Shown: positions 54,028 through 61,145 of the stretch, piece by piece
How the letters are laid out: the number at the start of each line of letters is the position of its first letter
How positions within the stretch are numbered: position 1 is the stretch's first letter
NCBI RefSeq assembly: GCF_003852705.1
Contig: NZ_REFA01000012.1
Span: 1-64,000, forward strand
Direction of reading: 5' to 3'
DNA from: Amniculibacterium aquaticum
Lineage (GTDB): Bacteria > Bacteroidota > Bacteroidia > Flavobacteriales > Weeksellaceae
Length of the DNA stretch: 64,000 bases
Program-made: the position numbers and the translations under genes
The notes under the pieces: model-generated
The model's input: the letters and a program-made list of their open reading frames with translations, nothing else
Told to the model about the DNA's origin: nothing
Database searches by the model: none

Positions 54028-54031
54028 AATA

Positions 54032-57000
54032 ATGGCAAATTTAGAGAATAATAACGACAACCAAAATAATAAATCCAATCCAAAGAAATCCGCTGTGTCT
54101 TTGGGGAAAGAAAAAATATCCGAAGGGCTAAAAGAAGCTGAGGACTTTACGAATGATGCCATCCACCATCCTTTAGAAACCGCAGAAGCCGTGGCAAAAC
54201 AAGCCGGAAAAGATGTTGTTAGTGTAAAATGGTGGGCACGATTACTGCAAATTCTTTTTTGGACCGTACTGTCTATTTTCGTCCTAATTTTTGTGATCAT
54301 CAGTTTGCCGGCAACCAAAAATTACGCAGCTCAAAAGGTAATTGCGATGTTGAATAAAGATTTGAAATCTCAAATTTCTTTTCAGGATGTCGAAATCAAC
54401 TATTTTGGAGATGTTACCATCCATCGTGTACAAGCCAAAGACAATAGAAATTTTCCTTTTATAAAAATTGAAAAAGTATATGCCGACTCCAACTGGTTTT
54501 CATTGATTTTCAACTCCAGAAACATTCGTTTTCAATCGATTGCATTGGATCATTTGGACATGAAGGTCATCACCTACAAAGGCGACAGCATATCCAATTT
54601 CGTACGGTTTGTAGAATTGTTTGATGACGGCAAACCCAGGGATCCGAAAAGACCACCGTTTGAATTGAAGTCCAGAATTATGGTCACCAATTCTACAGTT
54701 TCCATCGTAAACCAAAACAGTCCTGGAGATGCCGGAAAATGGTTGGATGCCAAAAATCTTAGTTTAACAATTCCTGAACTAAAAGTAAAAGGAGCCGATG
54801 TCCATGCACAGATCAACAATCTGAGATTCACGACCAATCGTTGGAATAAAAACCATTATGTAGAAACATTTTCTGGCGATTTTTTCTATTCGAAAAAGGC
54901 TTTAGAGATTAAAGACCTTACCTTCAACACTCCGCATTCTTTGTTGCAGGGCGGTATCAAATTCAACATAAACAACGGTTCTTGGGCAGACTTTAACAAC
55001 AAAGTAAAAATGGAGCTCGACTTCGTACAAGGAAGTCAACTGAGCGGTTACGATCTGAGCTATTTTGTCACCAATTGGGACAACCATAAGCCGGTAAAAA
55101 TTTCGGGACAACTTGCAGGACCTCTGAACAGCATGGTGCTGAAAAATTTTGTTTTGGGCAATTCATTATTTAGCTTCAATACAAAAAAATTGAGCCTAAA
55201 CAAGATCACAAATCCTGAAAAATTCACCATCCAAAGTGAAGGCATCTCGACCGACTTCACTTATCAAGATTTGAAATCGGCCATGCCTACCTTTATTTCC
55301 AAAAAACTTAAAAACTTTGCGGATAATTTTGGTAGAATGAAATACAACGGCTCGATCAAAGTGCAGCCTCATGAAATTTTTGTAGAAAAAGGACAAGCAA
55401 TTACCGGAATTGGACAAGCCACAATCTCTCAGTTCTACCTTAGCGATTACAGCACCAACATGCCTAAATATCGCGGTTATGCCGAAGTAAAAGACCTGAA
55501 CACTTCAGTAATTACAAAAAGCAAACAAGTCGGATTGCTTTCTGGAAAATTTAAAGTGGACGGTAGAAGTTTTGATGTGAACACCATGGTCCTGAACACC
55601 CAATCTCAGGTAGAAAAAATTGAAATTGCCGGTAAAACCATCCACAATATCAATCTTGATGGTCGTTTGGATCACAAAAAATATTTCGGGAAAATAGACA
55701 TTAACGATCAAGCTGCAAAGCTTACCGTAGAGGGTTTAATCGACTTTAGCACGCCGAAATTGAAAGCAGATATTGAGAGCAACATCCAACATTTGCAACT
55801 TAATTATTTCACCAATACCAGCACTCCACAAATAGTAAGCGGCAAGTTAAAAGGAAAGATCCTATTTACCAACATGAACGATATGCATTTGGAAACGGAT
55901 ATCGATCATTTGTCGGTATTTAACGGAAAAGAAAAAATCCTGATTCCAGCTTCGCAAATAAAAATTTATAACGAAACCAGCAATAAAATAATCGCTGTTA
56001 ACGCACCATCCGTTTTGCAAGGAGAACTACGAGGTCAGTACAACCTTTCCGACCTTGGTGGCATGCTACAAAATGGACTGAATAAAATTTTGGTGGGACC
56101 GCATCCAAAAAAATTATACAGAAACCAATATTTTGATGCCAATTTCACAATTCAACAAAACATCATCAACTATTTTGCACCTGAATTAAAACTAAAAAAA
56201 GGAGCACACATCGTTGCGAAGTACGATGGAAATAGCAATAACCTTAAGCTGAATGCGCAAGCCGAATCTTTAAAATACATGATGACCAAAACCGAGGACA
56301 TCACCGATGCTGAGCTGGAACTTGCCAAACAAAACCCCAATTATCACCCAAAACCCAAAGTGGTAAAAGACAGTATTGTGGCAGATCAGCTTGCGATTAC
56401 CATAGATACTTCAAAACTAGAAAATCAAATCGTTGCTAAACTTGAACATTTGGAGTACGGTGAAAATAAATTTAAAAACATAGAAATACACGGAGAAAAC
56501 GAGGACGATAGAAACCTGCATGTGACCACCAACTTTAAAGTTGACAACAACGATGTGGAAGGCAAGGAATATCAAATTGCTTTCGACCAAACCATCAACT
56601 CCAACGGTGATTTTGTTTTTCGTTTTGAACCCACACAGATTGATTATAAAAATGTTAAATGGAACATCGACACCAATCACGATTTGGAGCATACCATCAC
56701 CTATAAAAAAGCAACCGGGGAAATTGACATTAGAAACCTAAAAATATTTTCTGACGATAGCGAGATTGTGCTGAATCGATTTAACTTTAAATCCGGAAAA
56801 GAATATGAAGCCGATGCGGTGGTACAAAATTTAGAAATTTCCAAAATACTTCAAATGATTGGTGGCGAAAAGCCCATTGATGCAGAAGGGTTAGCAAACG
56901 GTAATCTCCATATAAAAATGGACAAAAACACCATAAAACCACTGATCGATATCGACTTCAGTAACCTAAAAATGAACGGTAAAGAAATGGGTAATGCCGA

Positions 57001-58801
57001 AGTTATTATAGAAAATTCCGAACACCCAAACATCTATAAAGTATCTACCGTAATAAAAAGAGCTCAACTCTTGGGCGAAAACCCTTTGGATATCAGCGGT
57101 ACTATTGACAATACCGGAAAAAAAGCAATACTAAACCTTTCGGCTCAGCTCAAAGACTTTGAATTGGGATTTGCCAATGAATTTGTGAAAGGAATTTTTA
57201 GCAATCTGAGAGGTAAAGCCAACGGAGAATTGAAAATCACAGGGCCTCTGAACGACATTGACTACAGTGGAGACATTGCCTTGAAAAAGTTCGGACTGAA
57301 ATTGGACTTTACAGGGGTAGATTACAATATGGACGACTGTGTCATAAACCTTTCCAAAGGATTGGCCATTCTGAATGACATTGGCATAAAGGACGGCAGA
57401 AAAAACTCAAGTGGAACCATTTCAGGAGCCATACAATTCCAAACACTTTCTTCAATGGGCGTCAACTTGGTAATGAGAGCCGACAATCTACTCATGTTAA
57501 ACACGACCCAAAAAGATTTCGATTTATTCTGGGGAATGGTTTATGGACAAGGCACGCTCTTTGTCGATGGTCCCGTTTCTGCGTTAAACATTTCTACACC
57601 CGACATGAAAGCCCTGAACAACAGTACCTTCACCTTCAACTCCTCCTCTGCGGGATCCGTAGAAGAATTCAAATTATTGAGGTTCTTAAAAACCGATCAA
57701 ACCGGAATTATTTCTGAAGAAATGAAGAAAAAATCAGGTGCCAATATGGACATCGATTTCAATCTAAGTGTTGACAAAGGTACCACAGTAAATGTTTTGG
57801 TTGGCGACGGCATGGGAGATATTTCCGTACACGGTCACTCCAACAGTTTACGATTCCAGATGAGCAGACAAGGCGTTGTAGAAATGAACGGTACCTATGT
57901 GGTAGACAACGGAACTTTTATTTCCAAAGAAATCCTGAACCGTACTTTCCAAATTGTAAAAGGAAGTAACATCCGTTGGGACGGAGAAGCCATGACCCCC
58001 GAATTGGACATAAAAGCCAATTATCCAAGAATGGTCACCAACGCCGGTGCCTACCTTGGGATGACTTCTATACCTCCAATCAATATGTTGTTGGAAACCA
58101 AAATTACCGGTACCCTTAACAAACCCGAATTGGGATTTGGTATTTCCGCATTGGATGTCTCCACTCAAGTTAAAGAAGCATTAGCGGCGAAAATAAACCA
58201 ACAAGACGAAAAGGTAATTCAGTTCGGATCCATATTGGTACTCAGCAATTTTAATGTCCAAAACACGGCATTTGACATTGGCAATATGGGAAGTTTTGCC
58301 GAAAGTTCGGGATACAACCTATTATTCAAACAATTGGGATCGGTACTAAACACCATCAGCAACCAAGTACAAATTGACTTGAATTATGTAAAAGGAGATC
58401 AAGCCTCGCAAATGGGAGACCGAGCCAATGCCGGTGTCAACTTCAGCGTATCTCCAAGAATAACCATTAAGACCGGGATGGGTATCCCGCTCACCAAAGG
58501 TACAGCAAGTGCAGCTGTAAATTATTTGTCCGCCGAGGGAACCTTAGAATACGATGCCTCTAAAATGAACGACGGCAGCTTCATCATCCGTGGATACTCT
58601 AAACCATCCAATATTGGTATGATCGGTACACAAGGGGTAACCAACGGAATGGCCAACCAAACTTATGGAGTGGGTGCGGTTTGGACCAAAAGTTTTCAAA
58701 CATTGTTTAAACGAAAAAGTAAAGCAAAAAAATCAGAGAAAAACAATGACAAAACTCATACTATCGTAAATGATTCCATCAAAAAAGACAGTATTAAATA
58801 A
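54032..58801 (+). CDS. tamB: TamB-like translocation and assembly protein
   Basis: A 1589-residue protein. N-terminal Asn/Lys-rich cytoplasmic part, one transmembrane helix at about 70-95 (LLQILFWTVLSIFVLIFVI), then a very long repetitive beta-strand region that forms a lipid-carrying taco, and a C-terminal DUF490/TamB domain. It should move phospholipids or help outer-membrane assembly, spanning inner to outer membrane. Starts at 54032 (MANLENNND), divergent from tsaD with 4 bases between start codons. No tamA in the window. Confidence 0.9.
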   Translation: MANLENNNDNQNNKSNPKKSAVSLGKEKISEGLKEAEDFTNDAIHHPLETAEAVAKQAGKDVVSVKWWARLLQILFWTVLSIFVLIFVIISLPATKNYAAQKVIAMLNKDLKSQISFQDVEINYFGDVTIHRVQAKDNRNFPFIKIEKVYADSNWFSLIFNSRNIRFQSIALDHLDMKVITYKGDSISNFVRFVELFDDGKPRDPKRPPFELKSRIMVTNSTVSIVNQNSPGDAGKWLDAKNLSLTIPELKVKGADVHAQINNLRFTTNRWNKNHYVETFSGDFFYSKKALEIKDLTFNTPHSLLQGGIKFNINNGSWADFNNKVKMELDFVQGSQLSGYDLSYFVTNWDNHKPVKISGQLAGPLNSMVLKNFVLGNSLFSFNTKKLSLNKITNPEKFTIQSEGISTDFTYQDLKSAMPTFISKKLKNFADNFGRMKYNGSIKVQPHEIFVEKGQAITGIGQATISQFYLSDYSTNMPKYRGYAEVKDLNTSVITKSKQVGLLSGKFKVDGRSFDVNTMVLNTQSQVEKIEIAGKTIHNINLDGRLDHKKYFGKIDINDQAAKLTVEGLIDFSTPKLKADIESNIQHLQLNYFTNTSTPQIVSGKLKGKILFTNMNDMHLETDIDHLSVFNGKEKILIPASQIKIYNETSNKIIAVNAPSVLQGELRGQYNLSDLGGMLQNGLNKILVGPHPKKLYRNQYFDANFTIQQNIINYFAPELKLKKGAHIVAKYDGNSNNLKLNAQAESLKYMMTKTEDITDAELELAKQNPNYHPKPKVVKDSIVADQLAITIDTSKLENQIVAKLEHLEYGENKFKNIEIHGENEDDRNLHVTTNFKVDNNDVEGKEYQIAFDQTINSNGDFVFRFEPTQIDYKNVKWNIDTNHDLEHTITYKKATGEIDIRNLKIFSDDSEIVLNRFNFKSGKEYEADAVVQNLEISKILQMIGGEKPIDAEGLANGNLHIKMDKNTIKPLIDIDFSNLKMNGKEMGNAEVIIENSEHPNIYKVSTVIKRAQLLGENPLDISGTIDNTGKKAILNLSAQLKDFELGFANEFVKGIFSNLRGKANGELKITGPLNDIDYSGDIALKKFGLKLDFTGVDYNMDDCVINLSKGLAILNDIGIKDGRKNSSGTISGAIQFQTLSSMGVNLVMRADNLLMLNTTQKDFDLFWGMVYGQGTLFVDGPVSALNISTPDMKALNNSTFTFNSSSAGSVEEFKLLRFLKTDQTGIISEEMKKKSGANMDIDFNLSVDKGTTVNVLVGDGMGDISVHGHSNSLRFQMSRQGVVEMNGTYVVDNGTFISKEILNRTFQIVKGSNIRWDGEAMTPELDIKANYPRMVTNAGAYLGMTSIPPINMLLETKITGTLNKPELGFGISALDVSTQVKEALAAKINQQDEKVIQFGSILVLSNFNVQNTAFDIGNMGSFAESSGYNLLFKQLGSVLNTISNQVQIDLNYVKGDQASQMGDRANAGVNFSVSPRITIKTGMGIPLTKGTASAAVNYLSAEGTLEYDASKMNDGSFIIRGYSKPSNIGMIGTQGVTNGMANQTYGVGAVWTKSFQTLFKRKSKAKKSEKNNDKTHTIVNDSIKKDSIK

Positions 58802-58880
58802 TTATAATCGACTAAGTATGTTAAAAATTATAAATTTTTGTTAATATTTATGTATTTTTTTCAATTTTAAGATATTGTTG

Positions 58881-58888
58881 TAAATTTG
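58881..58888 (+). promoter_or_regulatory. Candidate -7 box of the Lrp-type gene
   Basis: TAAATTTG 44 bases before the start; the -33 region is only T-rich. Confidence 0.4.
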
Positions 58889-58931
58889 CAGAATAATTAA
58901 AATGTTATTAACAAATTTATAATATAGCAAA

Positions 58932-59402
58932 ATGAATTACCAACTAGATGAAATTGATAAGAAAATTCTTGATTTTTTAGTAGAAAACACAAGAATGCCT
59001 TTCACAGAAATTGCAAAGCAAATGGATGTATCTGCCGGTACGATCCATGTGAGAGTAAAGAAAATGGAGGATGCAGGAATTATTTTGGGGTCTTCACTCA
59101 TTATAGATTACAGTAAACTGGACTACCATTTTACTGCTTTCATCGGGATTTTACTAACAAAATCCAACAGAACACAAGATGTATTGAAAGAACTAGCAGA
59201 GATACCAAATGTTATCGAAGCTTCCGTAATCTCTGGTAAATACAACATTTTCTGTAAGGTAAAAGCAAAAAACACAGACGATGCTAAGAGAATCATCTAC
59301 CAAATCGACGACATCCAAGATGTTATGCGCACGGAAAGTATGATCTCTATGGAAGAGTTCTTGTCAGACAAAAACAGATTAATCAAGGCCATTCCTGTTT
59401 AA
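58932..59402 (+). CDS. Lrp/AsnC family transcription regulator
   Basis: A 156-residue regulator. An N-terminal helix-turn-helix (residues 5-50; LDEIDKKILDFLVENTRMPFTEIAKQMDVS) and a C-terminal RAM/ligand domain (residues 60-150) are typical. It should sense an amino acid or related small molecule; ligand and targets unknown. Monocistronic, followed by a strong terminator. The divergent side holds tamB's end, so no obvious target is adjacent. Confidence 0.92.
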   Translation: MNYQLDEIDKKILDFLVENTRMPFTEIAKQMDVSAGTIHVRVKKMEDAGIILGSSLIIDYSKLDYHFTAFIGILLTKSNRTQDVLKELAEIPNVIEASVISGKYNIFCKVKAKNTDDAKRIIYQIDDIQDVMRTESMISMEEFLSDKNRLIKAIPV

Positions 59403-59428
59403 TCTTCGTTAATCGATATTTTCAATGA

Positions 59429-59459
59429 AACTTTTGGATTTCTATCCAAAAGTTTTTTT
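59429..59459 (+). terminator. Terminator of the Lrp-type gene
   Basis: Stem AACTTTTGGAT (59429-59439) with ATCCAAAAGTT (59444-59454) and a T run. Confidence 0.9.
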
Positions 59460-59472
59460 CTATTTTTGAAGC

Positions 59473-59847
59473 ATGGAAAACCAATATTTTGGAGAAGTAA
59501 AAAAAAGAAGTCTTTCTTTTTATTTGGCACTTGCAATAACATTTATATTTTACATCCTTATGCTGAATACGGACATGGCTCAGTATTCTCAGCACCATGA
59601 GACCGGAGTTCCGTCCTGGTTTATTTCCGTATTATTTGGCGTAGATGCTATCATTTTGGTTTCATTAATTTTGGTTTATTTTTTCAAAAAAATTGGAGTA
59701 TATTTACTTCCGTTATTTGTCATGGTACACCATTTGTTATACGAGTTTTATCTATCAACAACCCTTTTAGCGGGGCTACATCTCCTATTTGTTTTCCTAA
59801 CTGCAGGATTATTGGTGATTATCCCTCGTTGGAAATTATTTAAATAA
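59473..59847 (+). CDS. Small integral membrane protein of the Rrf2 unit
   Basis: A 124-residue protein with four hydrophobic helices (about residues 14-32, 49-68, 70-88, 95-115) and very few soluble residues. I recognise no family. A His pair (YSQHHETG) in the first loop and MVHHLLYE in the third helix could bind metal or heme, but that is speculative. It precedes the Rrf2 gene by 5 bases, so they are co-transcribed, which links it to iron-sulfur or NO stress by context only. Confidence 0.7.
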   Translation: MENQYFGEVKKRSLSFYLALAITFIFYILMLNTDMAQYSQHHETGVPSWFISVLFGVDAIILVSLILVYFFKKIGVYLLPLFVMVHHLLYEFYLSTTLLAGLHLLFVFLTAGLLVIIPRWKLFK

Positions 59848-59852
59848 GATTT

Positions 59853-60287
59853 ATGTTTTCAAAAGCTTGTGAATACGCAATAAAATCTTCCATATACATT
59901 GCCCAAAGCAGCATAGCCGGCAAAAGAGTCAATGTAAAAGAAGTATCCAAAGCTGTGGATGCTCCAGAGGCATTTACTGCAAAAATCCTGCAACAACTTT
60001 GCCGTGAAGGCATCATGGAATCCATCCGAGGCAAACAAGGTGGTTTTATTTTTTCTGAAGAAAAACTCTCAGAAATCAAAATTTACGACATCGTAAAAGT
60101 GATTGATGGAGATGCCATACTGTACCAATGCGGCTTGGGTCTGAAGGAATGTTCGGATACCAATCCATGTCCTGTACACGACACTTATAAAATCATCAAA
60201 GAAAATCTGATGGTTATGGTGAAAAAATATTCTCTGAAAGATTTAGCCGAACGATCAGAACAAGGACTTTTCCGATTGAAAGTATAA
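59853..60287 (+). CDS. Rrf2-family iron-sulfur transcription regulator
   Basis: A 144-residue winged-helix repressor. Three cysteines C93, C100 and C106 (C-x6-C-x5-C) in the loop suit a 2Fe-2S or 4Fe-4S cluster, as in NsrR and IscR. Winged helix covers residues 1-80 (KVNVKEVSKAVDAPEAFTAKILQQL). The next gene is ric, so an NsrR-type NO response is a reasonable inference; isc-type regulation is an alternative as no isc genes are here. Confidence 0.85.
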   Translation: MFSKACEYAIKSSIYIAQSSIAGKRVNVKEVSKAVDAPEAFTAKILQQLCREGIMESIRGKQGGFIFSEEKLSEIKIYDIVKVIDGDAILYQCGLGLKECSDTNPCPVHDTYKIIKENLMVMVKKYSLKDLAERSEQGLFRLKV

Positions 60288-60311
60288 TTTTTTGTTAATA
60301 AATAAGATAAA

Positions 60312-60343
60312 TTTGTCCGCATAACTTTTATTCTATAAATTTG
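60312..60343 (+). promoter_or_regulatory. Promoter of ric, with a direct repeat
   Basis: TTTG (60312-60315), 20-base spacer, TAAATTTG (60336-60343). ATAAATTTG occurs at both boxes and each copy is followed within 1-3 bases by GCAT, giving a direct repeat spaced about 28 bases, a possible operator for the Rrf2 protein. Confidence 0.7.
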
Positions 60344-60365
60344 CGGCATCAATTTATCCTATATT

Positions 60366-61088
60366 ATGACAACGATAAATAAAACCATCGGAGAAATGGT
60401 TGCTGAAGATTTTAGAACAGCAGCTGTATTCAAAAAATTTGGCATTGATTTTTGCTGTAAAGGTAACAGAAGCATTGAAGAAGCTTGTGAGCCACAAAAT
60501 ATTAACACAGAAGAACTGTACGCAGCTCTAGAAAATTTGAATACCGAAAACAGTGCTGGAGGCGATTTCAATACTTGGCCATTGGATTTATTGGCCGATT
60601 ATGTAGAAAAAGTACACCACTCTTATGTTGCTGAAAAAACTCCTGTATTACTACAATTCCTCAACAAAGTTAGCCGTGTACACGGAGAAAGACATCCCGA
60701 ATTGGTCGAAATATACCAACTGTTCGAAGACTCTGCCCAAGACTTAGCGGCACACATGAAAAAGGAGGAATTAATCCTTTTCCCTTTCATCAAAAAAATG
60801 ATGCACGCCGAGAAAAACAATATTGAATTGGACAATCCTCATTTTGGTTCTGTAGAAAATCCAGTTGCCATGATGAAACACGACCACGAAATGGAAGGCG
60901 AAAGATTCAGAAAAATTGCAGAACTGAGCGACAATTACCAATTTCCGGAAGATGCTTGCAATACTTACAGAGTGACCTACCAAATGTTGGAAGATTTCGA
61001 AAACGATTTGCACAAACACATCCACCTAGAAAACAACATCCTTTTTCCAAAAGCTGTAGCTTTGGAACTTAAACTTAGGAATAATTAA
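60366..61088 (+). CDS. ric: Ric/ScdA di-iron iron-sulfur cluster repair protein
   Basis: A 240-residue hemerythrin-like protein that repairs iron-sulfur clusters damaged by NO or peroxide. The N-terminal ScdA_N domain (GEMVAEDFRTAAVFKKFGIDFCCKGN) is followed by the di-iron helical domain with histidines and glutamates in HHSYV, HMKKEE, KHDHEMEGE and HIHLENN. Own promoter after the Rrf2 gene, terminator behind. Confidence 0.93.
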   Translation: MTTINKTIGEMVAEDFRTAAVFKKFGIDFCCKGNRSIEEACEPQNINTEELYAALENLNTENSAGGDFNTWPLDLLADYVEKVHHSYVAEKTPVLLQFLNKVSRVHGERHPELVEIYQLFEDSAQDLAAHMKKEELILFPFIKKMMHAEKNNIELDNPHFGSVENPVAMMKHDHEMEGERFRKIAELSDNYQFPEDACNTYRVTYQMLEDFENDLHKHIHLENNILFPKAVALELKLRNN

Positions 61089-61119
61089 TATATCCATATT
61101 GTTATCACTTTTGATTTTT

Positions 61120-61145
61120 GCCCCTGTTTTTCAGGGGCTTTTTCA
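61120..61145 (+). terminator. Terminator of ric
   Basis: GCCCCTG (61120-61126) pairs with CAGGGGC (61132-61138), followed by TTTTT. Confidence 0.88.

Noticed and set aside
53930-54031. Upstream extension of tamB into tsaD
   Set aside because: The added residues are shadows of the tsaD start; family similarity begins with the ATG at 54032.
54028-54318. N-terminal extension of tsaD
   Set aside because: It is the antisense of tamB; the TsaD fold starts at MSEKIILGIESS.
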